Shown here in pieces: positions 17,433-27,097 of a stretch of 64,000 nucleotides of DNA. The notes under the pieces were generated by a model. That model was not told the DNA's origin. It was given only the letters and a program-made list of their open reading frames with translations, and did no database searches. The position numbers were made by a program, and so were the translations under genes. How positions within the stretch are numbered: position 1 is the first letter of the stretch; each line of letters begins with the position of its first letter. This stretch comes from Ketobacter sp964016105 (GTDB taxonomy: Bacteria; Pseudomonadota; Gammaproteobacteria; Pseudomonadales; Ketobacteraceae): assembly GCA_964016105.1 (NCBI GenBank), contig CAXHEX010000019.1, forward strand, positions 1-64,000. The letters are read 5' to 3'.

Positions 17433-17859
17433 AATGATAATTGGCAGCATAGAATGCTGTGATTTGCCAGAACTGGGCATCTACGATATGCAAGTTCGGG
17501 TGGATACGGGCGCAAAAACGTCATCACTGCATGTGGACAACCTGCAACGCTTCAAGAAGGGAGGCAAACCCTGGTTGAAATTCGACATTCACCCTAACAC
17601 CCATGCGGTAACTGAAGTAGTGGCATGCGAAGCGCCCCTACACGACATGCGAAACATAAAATCATCTAATGGAGTGTCAGAAGAACGCTACGTGATTAAA
17701 ACCAATATATGCCTAGGCAGCGAAACCTGGCCTATCGAGATAACTTTAACCGATCGCTCTGATATGAGTTATCTCATGTTGTTCGGTAGAGAGGGCATGT
17801 CAAACAAAGTACTGGTTGACCCCTCTGAGCGCTTTATGGTTAACCCAAAAGCAGACTGA
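17416..17859 (+). CDS. Retropepsin-like aspartic protease (RimB/Zn_protease family)
   Basis: A 147-residue protein with the single retropepsin active-site motif VDTGAKTSSLH near residue 30 and the closing MLFGREGMSNKVLVDP segment typical of the family long annotated as ATP-dependent zinc protease. Such proteins act as dimers. It starts inside the end of the M14-like gene (another ATG six bases on is equally possible), so the two are translationally coupled. In Pseudomonas the related RimB works with RimK in modifying ribosomal protein S6; with no rimK here, its partner must be elsewhere or different. Confidence 0.8.
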   Translation: MTMKDKMIIGSIECCDLPELGIYDMQVRVDTGAKTSSLHVDNLQRFKKGGKPWLKFDIHPNTHAVTEVVACEAPLHDMRNIKSSNGVSEERYVIKTNICLGSETWPIEITLTDRSDMSYLMLFGREGMSNKVLVDPSERFMVNPKAD

Positions 17860-17871
17860 CTCAGGTTAGAT

Positions 17872-19869
17872 TTATTCAAAGCGCAACTGCAACAAAAGCT
17901 GGCGACCTTTCACCTGATCTCCTTGGGCTACCCCAACCCGCTCAACGGTGCCAGCTTCTGGAGCCTTCAATGGATGTTCCATCTTCATGGCTTCGAGCAA
18001 CAAAAGCGTTTGCCCTTTTTCAACCCGGTCACCCACTGTTATATTCAGTGCCACAACCGCTCCGTCCATGGGAGCAAATAGGCTACCATCGGTGTCCCCG
18101 GCAGTGGGCCTGCAGCCAGAATCGCGTCTATGATGAAATGCCCAGGTTCGCGCTGCAACTTTCAGGTAAAGCAGCTGATCTTGAAAACAAAATGGGATAA
18201 CACGACGCAGTGAATCCATCAGCACCACGATGCTGGATTGGCTTTGCTCCAACACGGAAATCCTGTGCACCTGATTCTCAACCAGAACCTCAAAAGATCT
18301 ACAGGTAGTGGGACTTACCCCGGGTGTAGTTAACGATTTTATTTCAGCAGAAAATTCCCCATCCCCATAATCCAACCGGACCAGGCTTGCTAGAGTATTG
18401 TGCCAAGCCCCATCCTGAGGCTTGGCATGCATGCTACCAAGGGAGCTGGAGCCACGCAAATAGACCAACAATGCGGCCAGCGCGCAGGTGCAGGAATCGG
18501 CAGCCAGTGTTTTCAGACTAACATGATCGTCAAATTCCTGGTCAAGAAAATCGGTAGTGACGTTAGCCGCCACAAACTGTGGGTGACTCAACAAGCCCTC
18601 AAGAAATTCACCGTTATGGAGCACACCAAATAACTGGGTATTTTCAACCGCCCTCAACAGTCGTCGTCGAGCCTGCTCCCGGTTGTCTCCCACCGCGATC
18701 AACTTTGCCAACATAGGATCATAATAGGCACTAATATCCTGGCCCACATGAATACCGCTATCCACGCGAACACCTTCGCCCAGACCGGGCTGCCAATACA
18801 AAACTTTTCCCGTTTGAGGTAAGAATCCATTTGCTGGATCCTCGGCATAAAGGCGGACCTCAATGGCATGGCCGGACAACGTGACCTGGTCTTGACTCAG
18901 CGGTAACGGCTCTCCAGCAGCGACCATCAATTGCCAGGCCACCAAATCTTGTCCAGTCACCATTTCTGTTACCGGGTGCTCCACCTGTATGCGGGTATTC
19001 ATCTCCAAAAAATAAAAATTTCCCGCTTCATCTAACAGAAACTCTACGGTGCCCGCGCCGCAGTATCCACAGGCTTTAGCCACCTCCACAGCCGCTTGCC
19101 CCATTGCCACGCGCAGTGTTTCCCCCACCGCTGGCGATGGAGATTCTTCTAAAACCTTTTGGTGACGTCGCTGAATGGAACAATCCCGCTCCCCCAGATA
19201 CAACACATTGCCAAACTGGTCGGCAAAAATCTGAATTTCCACATGGCGGGCATTGAGTATGGCTTTCTCCAGAATCAATTCGCCGCTAGCAAAGGCAGAT
19301 TCTGATTCTGAACGGGCACTTTGTAGCTGCTGCTTCAGATTCTGTGGCGATTCAAGTAGGCGCATTCCCCGCCCACCGCCGCCTGCAGCGGCTTTTATCA
19401 TTAATGGAAAACCCACATCCGAAGCCTGTCGTTCCAACACGGCCAAATCTTGGTTAGCGCCATTGTAACCAGGAATGCAAGGCACACCTGCTTTTTCCAG
19501 TGCCAGTTTGGCCAAACGCTTATTGCCCATTAGCTCGATTGAACTGGGGGCAGGTCCGATAAAAACCAAGCCATTATCCTCACAGGCTTGGGCGAATGCC
19601 CCATTCTCTGACAAAAACCCATAGCCAGGATGCACAGCGTCAGCACCCGCCTTGCGAGCAGCTGCAATAATCTTTTCTGAGTTCAGATAGGAATCCGCCA
19701 CCGGGCCAGAGCCGATACAAACAGCCATATCTGCCGCTTTCACATGCAGGGCCTGCTGGTCCGCTTCTGTATACATTGCCACAGTCTGATAACCCAGGGC
19801 ATGGGCCGTATCCATTATGCGAACGGCAATTTCGCCTCGATTCGCCACCAGTATCGTTCTAAATGCCAA
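17872..19869 (-). CDS. Biotin-dependent acyl-CoA carboxylase alpha subunit
   Basis: A 665-residue protein of the MccA/PccA type: biotin carboxylase domain (TILVANRGEIAVRIM at the start, GGGGRGMR ATP loop, EMNTRIQVEHPVTE catalytic loop) and a C-terminal biotinyl domain with the biotin lysine in EAMKMEH. A TTG start at 19869 with GGAG seven bases upstream is preferred; the longer open frame would translate through a 30-bp palindrome. No carboxyltransferase subunit is adjacent, so the partner is encoded elsewhere. Substrate (methylcrotonyl-, propionyl-, geranyl- or acetyl-CoA) cannot be decided. Confidence 0.9.
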   Translation of the reverse strand: MAFRTILVANRGEIAVRIMDTAHALGYQTVAMYTEADQQALHVKAADMAVCIGSGPVADSYLNSEKIIAAARKAGADAVHPGYGFLSENGAFAQACEDNGLVFIGPAPSSIELMGNKRLAKLALEKAGVPCIPGYNGANQDLAVLERQASDVGFPLMIKAAAGGGGRGMRLLESPQNLKQQLQSARSESESAFASGELILEKAILNARHVEIQIFADQFGNVLYLGERDCSIQRRHQKVLEESPSPAVGETLRVAMGQAAVEVAKACGYCGAGTVEFLLDEAGNFYFLEMNTRIQVEHPVTEMVTGQDLVAWQLMVAAGEPLPLSQDQVTLSGHAIEVRLYAEDPANGFLPQTGKVLYWQPGLGEGVRVDSGIHVGQDISAYYDPMLAKLIAVGDNREQARRRLLRAVENTQLFGVLHNGEFLEGLLSHPQFVAANVTTDFLDQEFDDHVSLKTLAADSCTCALAALLVYLRGSSSLGSMHAKPQDGAWHNTLASLVRLDYGDGEFSAEIKSLTTPGVSPTTCRSFEVLVENQVHRISVLEQSQSSIVVLMDSLRRVIPFCFQDQLLYLKVAARTWAFHHRRDSGCRPTAGDTDGSLFAPMDGAVVALNITVGDRVEKGQTLLLLEAMKMEHPLKAPEAGTVERVGVAQGDQVKGRQLLLQLRFE

Positions 19870-19919
19870 GGGAATACTCCCATTTACCAAGCCAAGGTGC
19901 GTACATAATAGCAACCAAC

Positions 19920-19949
19920 ACCTTAACCAAGCAAGCGCTTGGTTAAGGT
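19920..19949 (-). promoter_or_regulatory. 30-bp palindrome, probable operator of the carboxylase gene
   Basis: Perfect 13-bp arms (ACCTTAACCAAGC and its complement) around AAGC, centred about 65 bp upstream of the TTG start of the carboxylase. The symmetrical CAAGC...GCTTG core looks like a TetR- or similar dimer site. The lack of a following T-run, and its place before a gene rather than after one, argue against a terminator. Confidence 0.6.
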
Positions 19950-20078
19950 AAAACACTTACCCGCCCACGCACCTTGGTCTCAACCTGTGGTACTGTGGTA
20001 ATCTTGAGTTATTGACCCAACAGGACACCCGGGCATCCGTGAGTTTTTACTTTATTCAATTGATCTGGATTTAAACTC

Positions 20079-20450
20079 GTGACAACGACCTCTTCTTTAG
20101 AACAGGATCTCTCACAACTGGCCATCTGGGATCGCAGCCAGCTCCTATCGCGAGTGGGAAATCGACAAGACCGAATCGAACTCCTCATCGAAATGTATCT
20201 GGACGACGCCCACAACCAGTTAACCAAGCTGAAAAAGGCCATATTGGCTTTGGACTATCCCATTGTTGCTGCCACCAGCCATCGCATTAAAGGCAGCGCC
20301 GCCAACCTGGGTGCGGAAAAGGTAAGGGCTTTGTGTCATCACCTGGAGGAAGCCGCACAAAATGGTGATAGTGATAGCATTGAATTCTTCTGGCCCTTGT
20401 TCAAAACCGCTCACCAAGAGTTCGAACAGGAATTAAAAAGCGCAAAATAA
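20079..20450 (+). CDS. Stand-alone Hpt phosphotransfer protein
   Basis: A 123-residue four-helix Hpt domain with the phospho-accepting histidine in the motif TSHRIKGSAANLGA near residue 68, followed by LCHHLEEAAQNGD. It starts with GTG. Hpt proteins pass phosphate between a hybrid histidine kinase and a response regulator; neither is nearby, so its partners lie elsewhere. The 101-bp gap to the amidoligase makes cotranscription possible but not shown. Confidence 0.85.
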   Translation: MTTTSSLEQDLSQLAIWDRSQLLSRVGNRQDRIELLIEMYLDDAHNQLTKLKKAILALDYPIVAATSHRIKGSAANLGAEKVRALCHHLEEAAQNGDSDSIEFFWPLFKTAHQEFEQELKSAK

Positions 20451-20551
20451 ATACCCCACCAACCTACTCAGCCATTTCAAACCCCAGGCTAAGCCTTTAA
20501 TATCGTGGATAGTTCACGCAGCAATCTGCGAGAAGTTAGAGGAAGTGAATA

Positions 20552-21556
20552 ATGTCGAATACATCAGAATGGTTACCTGAACACAACCTTACTGCCGATG
20601 GTGAAGAACGCCGGGTAGGGGTAGAGATAGAGTTGGCGGGACTGGAGCCAGAACAAATGGTGGAATCGGTCATATCCGTGTTTGGAGGTGAAGCCAAACG
20701 GGTTACCAGCTACGAATACAAAGTTGAAAATACCAAAGTTGGGGATTTCAACGTTGAATTGGATGCTTCTTACATGAAAGCGGTTGGCGCCCTGATGGAG
20801 CATGCGCCCAATATTGAAGACAGCAACTCAATCGAGGGCATGGCAAAAGAACTGTTAACAAAAGCGGCCGAGCAGTTTGTGCCCTGGGAGCTGGTGTCTC
20901 CCCCTGTACCGCTATCACACCTGGCTGAGCTGGAAGAGTTAATCAACATTATGCGAGGCAAAGGTGCCCTGGGAACTCGCAATAGTTTACGTTACGCCTT
21001 TGGTGTTCATCTCAATCCTGAGTTACCCTCCTTAGATATAGATACTCTGCTGAATTACTTTCGCGCTTATTTGTGCCTTTACGATTGGCTCGCAAACCAC
21101 GAACAAATAGACCTTTCACGCAAGCTCAGTACTTATATAAGCCATTATAATAAAGACTACATCCAACAGGTAATCAACCCTGACTACCAACCGGATCAAG
21201 CCCAATTTATTGATGACTACATTACGGCTAATCCCAGCAGAAACCGCAGCATGGATTGGTTGCCACTATTTGCCTATCTTGATGAAGATCGAGTACGCCA
21301 GAAGCTGGACGATCCACGTATAAACAAGCGCCCAACACTGCACTATAGAATGCCCAACTGCGATATTGATAACCCCCAATGGAACTTGAATCACACTTGG
21401 TTTGCCTGGCTTCAGGTGGAAAAGCTGGCATTTCAACCGGCGTTGCTTGCGGACCTCTGTAAGCACTACCAGAAGTACCTGAACACCCTGCTGGCCACCT
21501 ACGATAACCAGTGGCTGGAATACACAGAAGATTGGTTACAACGGGAAAACAGTTAA
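20552..21556 (+). CDS. Amidoligase-family enzyme (COOH-NH2 ligase)
   Basis: A 334-residue protein of the amidoligase family related to glutamine synthetase/gamma-glutamylcysteine ligase folds. The start VGVEIELAGL is the typical first metal-binding strand, FNVELDASY a second Glu-bearing strand, and FGVHLNPEL a conserved His strand. It overlaps the next gene as TAATG, a GATase, the pairing described for this family by Iyer, Aravind and colleagues for synthesis of unknown amide-linked metabolites or peptide tags. Substrates are unknown. Confidence 0.85.
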   Translation: MSNTSEWLPEHNLTADGEERRVGVEIELAGLEPEQMVESVISVFGGEAKRVTSYEYKVENTKVGDFNVELDASYMKAVGALMEHAPNIEDSNSIEGMAKELLTKAAEQFVPWELVSPPVPLSHLAELEELINIMRGKGALGTRNSLRYAFGVHLNPELPSLDIDTLLNYFRAYLCLYDWLANHEQIDLSRKLSTYISHYNKDYIQQVINPDYQPDQAQFIDDYITANPSRNRSMDWLPLFAYLDEDRVRQKLDDPRINKRPTLHYRMPNCDIDNPQWNLNHTWFAWLQVEKLAFQPALLADLCKHYQKYLNTLLATYDNQWLEYTEDWLQRENS

Positions 21557-22257
21557 TGCCAGAAGACACAATCCATCCCCTTGTGGCGGTAACAGGACCA
21601 CATACTGCATTGCGCTGGGGCTGGTGGGCCTCTCGTTTTATGTTGCAGCTATGCGGGTTGCGTAGCGTTTACCTTACGGCAAATACGCCACTACCGGAAC
21701 AGACCATTCATGGCATTGTCATCGGCGGTGGTAATGATATAGAGCCCCATCACTACGGAGGAATCGCGCACCCCACTAAACGCTACGACACGGAACGGGA
21801 CCAATTTGAAATCGCCATGATAAAGCGCGCTTTGGATGAGAACATTCCCATACTGGGAATATGCCGTGGTGCGCAGTTAATAAACGTAGTCTCCAATGGC
21901 AGCCTGCACCAGGACATCCGCCCTCTGCGCCGTATCACCCCCAACATTCGTAGCATACGCCCCATCAAGTGGGTGGACCTGGCTGCCAACAGCCGTATTC
22001 GAGAACAGCTGGAAACAGATCAGATAAAAGTAAACAGCCTGCACGATCAAGCCATAGATCGGCTGGGCGATGGCCTCTCCATAGTGGGGCGAGATCGCGA
22101 CGGGTTTGTGCAAGCAATTGAAAGCAACTACGGATTTCTGTTAGGAGTTCAATGGCACCCCGAGTACCTGCCCTACCGACGCCAGCACCGTAAACTGTTT
22201 CAATTGTTTGCCAATGCTGTACGCAAAACCCACCGTGATCTTGTACTGTCGGAATAA
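21556..22257 (+). CDS. Class I glutamine amidotransferase-like (PuuD-type) hydrolase
   Basis: A 233-residue protein of the gamma-glutamyl hydrolase/PuuD group. The nucleophile Cys is in GICRGAQLINV and the His-Glu pair in GVQWHPEYLP, so the catalytic triad is complete. The ATG overlapping the amidoligase stop (TAATG) is preferred to an upstream in-frame ATG at 21511. It probably removes or supplies ammonia or an amino acid for the amidoligase product, or hydrolyses the product; both are inference from the coupling. Confidence 0.85.
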   Translation: MPEDTIHPLVAVTGPHTALRWGWWASRFMLQLCGLRSVYLTANTPLPEQTIHGIVIGGGNDIEPHHYGGIAHPTKRYDTERDQFEIAMIKRALDENIPILGICRGAQLINVVSNGSLHQDIRPLRRITPNIRSIRPIKWVDLAANSRIREQLETDQIKVNSLHDQAIDRLGDGLSIVGRDRDGFVQAIESNYGFLLGVQWHPEYLPYRRQHRKLFQLFANAVRKTHRDLVLSE

Positions 22258-22266
22258 AACTCTGGC

Positions 22267-22707
22267 ATGAGCTTCTTACTTTTGTTTATCAGTGCTTTCC
22301 TGGCGGCCACGCTACTGCCCTTTTATTCCGAAATCGTGTTAGTCACTTTACTTATCGAAGGTAAATCACCTCTGATGTTGTGGCTAGCGGCCACCAGCGG
22401 CAATACATTGGGTGCGGGTGTTAACTGGGTAATGGGGCGCTATCTTTTGCACTTTCAAGATCGATCCTGGTTTCCTTTCAAAGCCAATGCTCTGGATAAG
22501 TCCCAACGTTGGTTTCAGCGCTATGGCAGCTGGAGCTTACTGTTCGCCTGGTTGCCAGTGGGAGGCGACGCGCTTACCTTTATCGCCGGCATGATGCGAG
22601 TGCGGCTTTGGGTTCTGCTGTTGCTGGCAGGCATCGGCAAAGGTGCCCGTTACGCAGTGGTCATCTGGCTAACCGATGCCACACAAGCAGCTACTGGTGT
22701 CCTCTGA
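22267..22707 (+). CDS. YqaA-family (DedA/VTT-like) membrane protein
   Basis: A 146-residue membrane protein with four hydrophobic stretches and the VTT-like features PFYSEIVLVTLL near the N-terminus and AWLPVGGDALTFIAGMMR in the middle, as in YqaA. Such proteins are linked to lipid or small-molecule movement across the inner membrane. It begins 9 bp after the GATase stop, so it is in the amidoligase operon. Confidence 0.8.
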   Translation: MSFLLLFISAFLAATLLPFYSEIVLVTLLIEGKSPLMLWLAATSGNTLGAGVNWVMGRYLLHFQDRSWFPFKANALDKSQRWFQRYGSWSLLFAWLPVGGDALTFIAGMMRVRLWVLLLLAGIGKGARYAVVIWLTDATQAATGVL

Positions 22708-22806
22708 TCCGTTGCTGCATCCTTCATTAAAATTTAATATTAATTTAACCTTTACTTCATAGCCGTATCTTATTCTTTTAAGAATGCCCGCAGCGACAGG
22801 TGTAAT

Positions 22807-23985
22807 ATGAAGATACTCTACGGCGTTCAAGGTACCGGTAACGGCCATATCTCTCGGGCCAGAATCATGGCTCACCACTTCAAACGGCACAATGCCCAGG
22901 TTACATTTCTATTTTCAGGTCGTTGTAAATCCAAACTCTTTGATATGGATATCTTCGGTGACTATCTCTACCGAAAAGGGCTCACTTTTACCACCAAATC
23001 AGGCGCAATCGATTATCTTGAAACCGCACGCAATAACCATTTTATTCAGTTTGCCAAAGACATCGCCAATCTGGACTTGAGCGAATATCACTTGGTGCTC
23101 AGTGATTTTGAGCCCATCACGGCGTGGGCGGCGAACATGCAGCAAAAGCCGCTGATCGCCACTGGCCATCAATATGCTTTTGGAGAGAACACCCCTGTCT
23201 GCGGCGAAAACTTTATTGCCAAAAATGTAATGAAAATGTTTGCACCGGCAAAAGTCAAAATTGGTCAACATTGGCATCCCTACCACAACCATATTTTGCC
23301 TCCTATCATTGACACCAGTTTGGCACCCCTTCCCTGTCATGGTGCTATTGTTGTGTATCTTCCGTTTGAAGATCAGAAACACATTACTCGCCTGCTACGA
23401 AATTTAAAGCAGTATCGATTTATTCAGTATTCATCGGATATTGAAGATGGTATTTACGAAAACGTCACTCTTCGAAAAGCCAATCATGATGGCTTCAAAC
23501 GTGACTTATGTGGGGCCCGTGGCGTTATTTGTAATTCAGGCTTTGAACTCAATAGCGAATGCATCCATCTTGGCATTCCCGTGTTAACCCGCCCGGTAAG
23601 TGGCCAAATGGAACAGCTATCCAATGCCAAAGCACTCCAGCAACTGGGGTTTGCGGAAGTGATGGATCAGGTCAACAGCCGCAGTATCGGCAAATGGTTG
23701 CAACGAATCCAAACCAGCCAATCCGCCCAACCCAAAACCATGCCCGACGTGGCGGAGCAACTGGTGCAATGGATATTAGCGGGCCGCTGGAATCAGCCGC
23801 AGAAATTGAGCTATAAACTGTGGCAGGAATACAGTTTCTTGAATCAAACGCCCGTGCAATTCCCAGAGGATTCTGCCATGGGAACCAGTTTACTTCCTGA
23901 ACTCAACTTGCCAGCATTGGTAGGAAAGGTGTTAAACACGTTAACACCCTTAGCCAAACAGCCCTCGTTATCTTCTAATGCTTGA
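22807..23985 (+). CDS. Glycosyltransferase-like protein (GT-B, MJ1255-type)
   Basis: A 392-residue GT-B-like protein. It begins MKILYGVQGTGNGHISRARI, the glycine-rich loop of UDP-glycosyltransferase relatives, and in the C-terminal half has CNSGFELNSECIHLGIPVL, the nucleotide-sugar region with the conserved acidic residue. The acceptor is unknown. Its 3' end overlaps the convergent cusA-like gene by 11 bp. A 99-bp AT-rich gap separates it from the YqaA gene, so it may be in the same transcript or have its own promoter. Confidence 0.75.
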   Translation: MKILYGVQGTGNGHISRARIMAHHFKRHNAQVTFLFSGRCKSKLFDMDIFGDYLYRKGLTFTTKSGAIDYLETARNNHFIQFAKDIANLDLSEYHLVLSDFEPITAWAANMQQKPLIATGHQYAFGENTPVCGENFIAKNVMKMFAPAKVKIGQHWHPYHNHILPPIIDTSLAPLPCHGAIVVYLPFEDQKHITRLLRNLKQYRFIQYSSDIEDGIYENVTLRKANHDGFKRDLCGARGVICNSGFELNSECIHLGIPVLTRPVSGQMEQLSNAKALQQLGFAEVMDQVNSRSIGKWLQRIQTSQSAQPKTMPDVAEQLVQWILAGRWNQPQKLSYKLWQEYSFLNQTPVQFPEDSAMGTSLLPELNLPALVGKVLNTLTPLAKQPSLSSNA

Positions 23986-26900
23986 TCTTACGGGTGACTT
24001 CCAACTGCATCAAATACAGTGCGGGTAACACCAGTAACGTCAGCACTACCGCACTGAGCATCCCTCCCACCATGGGAGCGGCAATTCTACTCATCACTTC
24101 CGAGCCGGTGCCGCTGCCATACATCACCGGCACCAAACCCGCTATGGTGGCAATTGCCGTCATCATAACGGGTCGAACCCTCATGATGGCTCCCTCAGTC
24201 AGCGCTTGCTTAAGTTGAGTTGAATTCAAGCTCATAGAATCTGACTTTTCCAAAGTTTGAAAATAGGATTGCCTCAAATACTGCAGCATAATGACACCGG
24301 TTTCCACCGCTACCCCCGCCAAAGCAATAAAACCGACGATGGTTGCCACGGAGAAATTGTAGCCCTCCAAATACATCAGTAGAACACCGCCCACTATGGC
24401 AAGAGGTAACGTAGCCATTATTAAGACAACGGCAGAAACACTTCTAAAGTTAAGGTACAGCAGTACGATGATGATCATCAATGTAAGGGGAATCACATAG
24501 GTGAGTTTTTGCTTTGCCCTTTCCATATATTCATATTGTCCTGCCCAAGTGAGTGAATAGCCTGCGGGCAGCTCCAAGTCCTGTGCAACCTGCTGCTGCG
24601 CCCGCGCCACGTAGCCACCCACATCACCACTTTCGATGTCGATAAAGGTCCAGCCATTGAGACGCGCGTTTTCACTCTTGATGGCCGGTGGCCCTTGTTC
24701 CACCCGAATGTGGGCCACATCACCCAACGTCAGCCGTTGCCCGTTTTTGCTAACTATGGGCAACAAATTCAATTGTTCCGGGCTGTCTCGAAACCCTTGG
24801 GGATAACGAATATTGATGGGGTAGCGCTCCAACCCTTCCACTGAACGGGTTATATTCCTACCTCCCACGGCGGTGGCCACCACTTGCTGCACTTCCGCCA
24901 CACTCAATCCGTAGCGGGCGGCGTTTTGTCGCTGGATGTCAACGCTGATGTAACGCCCACCTGCCACCCGTTCTGAGTAAACCGAAGCGGTACCTTCCAC
25001 AGAAGCTAAAACGGTCTCCAGCTGCTGGCCTATTTGCTGAATCACCGACAGGTCAGGCCCAGCCACTTTGATGCCCACAGGGGTTTTCACTCCGGTGGCT
25101 AACATATCAATGCGTGTTTTTATGGGCATCACCCAGGCATTGGTCACGCCAGGAAGTTTCACCAATCTATCCAGCTCGGCTTTTAAACTTTCTGTGGTGA
25201 TTCCAGGGCGCCACTGACTTTTAGGCTTGAGTTGAATGAAGGTTTCTATCATGGTTAGCGGGGCGGGATCGGTGGCCGTTTCTGCCCGCCCCACTTTGCC
25301 GAATACGGTTTCCACTTCGGGAACAGTGCGTATCAATTTATCAGTTTGTTGCAGCAGCTCACGGGCCTTCCCGATGGAAATCCCGGGATAGGTGGTGGGC
25401 ATATACATCAAGTCGCCTTCGTCTAGCGGTGGCATAAATTCACTGCCCATGCGGCTGGCGGGATACAATCCCAGCACCGTGATTACCACAGCCAATAGCA
25501 AAGTGACTTTAGGAAAACGAAGTGTCATATTAAGCAAAGGCCGATACCCGGTCATCAATAAACGGTTCACGGGATTACGTTTCTCTGCGATAACGCGGCC
25601 GCGAATGAAATAGCCCATTAGTACTGGAACCAACGTGATGGCTAGAATGGCGGCGGCGGCCATGGCGTAGGTTTTGGTGAACGCTAACGGAGAAAACATA
25701 CGGCCTTCTTGCGCTTCCAGAGTGAACACCGGAATAAAACTCACGGTAATAATCAGCAGACTAAAGAACAAAGCAGGCCCAACTTCCACTGCGGAATCCG
25801 CCACCACCTGCCAGCGATTTTCCTTTGAAAGAGGCGTTTTCTCCATGTGTTTATGCATGTTTTCTATGAGCACAATAGCCCCATCAATCATGGCGCCGAT
25901 GGCGATGGCGATGCCGCCAAGAGACATGATATTGGCATTAACACCTTGCCAATGCATTATCACGAAGGCCGCCAAGACACCCACCGGCAAGCTGATGATA
26001 GCCACTAAGGCTGACCGCACATGCAATAAAAACAGCACGCATACTAGCGCCACCATGGCCAGCTCTTCCCCCAGCTTATACCAAAGATTTACCACCGCGC
26101 GTGTTATCAGGGCTGAACGATCATAGACGGGAATCACCTCCACCCCATCCGGTAAACTGGCCTTCAGCTGATTCAGCCTTTGTTTGATGCCCTCTATGGT
26201 GGTTTGTGCGTTTTCACCGTAGCGCATCACCACCACGCCACCCACAACTTCGCCTTCGCCATTTAACTCGGCTACACCCCGTCGCATCTGTGGTCCTTCC
26301 ACAATCCGCGCCACATCTCTAAGCAACAAAGGCGTACCCAACTCACTCACTCCCAAAGGGATATGGCCCAGGTTGGCGGCGTTCTCGATATAGCCAGTGG
26401 CTCGCACCATGTACTCTGCTTCCGCCAGCTCCACCACCGAAGCGCCTATTTCCTGATTGCCCTGCTGTATGGCGGTTTCAATGTGACTTAACGGAATGTT
26501 GTAGGCTCTCAATTTGTCTGGATCTACCTCCACTTGATACTGCTTTACCATGCCGCCTACGGTGGCCACTTCCGACACCCCAGGTACGGTTTGCAGCTCG
26601 AATTTTAAAAACCAATCCTGAATAGATCGTAAATCACTGAGGTCATGCTGACCGCTGCGATCCACCAAGGCATAAAGGTAAACCCAACCCACGCCGCTGG
26701 CATCAGGACCCAATTGGGGTTTGGCTGTGGCGGGTAATTGGGCGGTGACCTGGCTTAGATATTCCAACACCCGGCTACGGGCCCAATACATGTCCGTATT
26801 CTCATCAAAAATCACGTACACATAAGAATCACCAAAAAAGGAAAAGCCGCGTACGGTCACGGCCCCTGGCACCGACAGCATGGCGGTGGTTAAAGGGTAG

Positions 26901-27097
26901 GTTACCTGGTCTTCCACAACCTGGGGTGCCTGCCCTGGATAGGTTGTTTTTATAATCACTTGAACATCAGACAAATCTGGAATAGCGTCCACGGGTGTTT
27001 GTTTCAATGAATACCCACCAACACCGACCAATAGCAGCGCCAATAACAAAACAAAAAATCGATTGGACACGGACCAGCGAATAATGGCTTCAATCAC
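23975..27097 (-). CDS. cusA: CusA-type heavy-metal RND efflux pump
   Basis: A 1040-residue RND permease of the heavy-metal (CusA/CzcA) branch: N-terminal TM, two large periplasmic loops and 12 TM in all. The proton-relay segment is present in TM4 (IAIAIGAMIDGAIVLIENMH). The GTG at 27097 is chosen as start because AAGGAG lies seven bases upstream and it overlaps the cusB-like stop as GTGATTGA. Methionines in the central region and a CusB-like partner with Met ligands point to Cu(I)/Ag(I) rather than Zn/Co. Last gene of the operon. Confidence 0.88.
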   Translation of the reverse strand: MIEAIIRWSVSNRFFVLLLALLLVGVGGYSLKQTPVDAIPDLSDVQVIIKTTYPGQAPQVVEDQVTYPLTTAMLSVPGAVTVRGFSFFGDSYVYVIFDENTDMYWARSRVLEYLSQVTAQLPATAKPQLGPDASGVGWVYLYALVDRSGQHDLSDLRSIQDWFLKFELQTVPGVSEVATVGGMVKQYQVEVDPDKLRAYNIPLSHIETAIQQGNQEIGASVVELAEAEYMVRATGYIENAANLGHIPLGVSELGTPLLLRDVARIVEGPQMRRGVAELNGEGEVVGGVVVMRYGENAQTTIEGIKQRLNQLKASLPDGVEVIPVYDRSALITRAVVNLWYKLGEELAMVALVCVLFLLHVRSALVAIISLPVGVLAAFVIMHWQGVNANIMSLGGIAIAIGAMIDGAIVLIENMHKHMEKTPLSKENRWQVVADSAVEVGPALFFSLLIITVSFIPVFTLEAQEGRMFSPLAFTKTYAMAAAAILAITLVPVLMGYFIRGRVIAEKRNPVNRLLMTGYRPLLNMTLRFPKVTLLLAVVITVLGLYPASRMGSEFMPPLDEGDLMYMPTTYPGISIGKARELLQQTDKLIRTVPEVETVFGKVGRAETATDPAPLTMIETFIQLKPKSQWRPGITTESLKAELDRLVKLPGVTNAWVMPIKTRIDMLATGVKTPVGIKVAGPDLSVIQQIGQQLETVLASVEGTASVYSERVAGGRYISVDIQRQNAARYGLSVAEVQQVVATAVGGRNITRSVEGLERYPINIRYPQGFRDSPEQLNLLPIVSKNGQRLTLGDVAHIRVEQGPPAIKSENARLNGWTFIDIESGDVGGYVARAQQQVAQDLELPAGYSLTWAGQYEYMERAKQKLTYVIPLTLMIIIVLLYLNFRSVSAVVLIMATLPLAIVGGVLLMYLEGYNFSVATIVGFIALAGVAVETGVIMLQYLRQSYFQTLEKSDSMSLNSTQLKQALTEGAIMRVRPVMMTAIATIAGLVPVMYGSGTGSEVMSRIAAPMVGGMLSAVVLTLLVLPALYLMQLEVTRKIKH

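Noticed and set aside
19870..19956. N-terminal 29-residue extension of the carboxylase
   Set aside because: It would be translated across most of a perfect palindrome and has no family similarity; the TTG at 19869 has a proper ribosome site.
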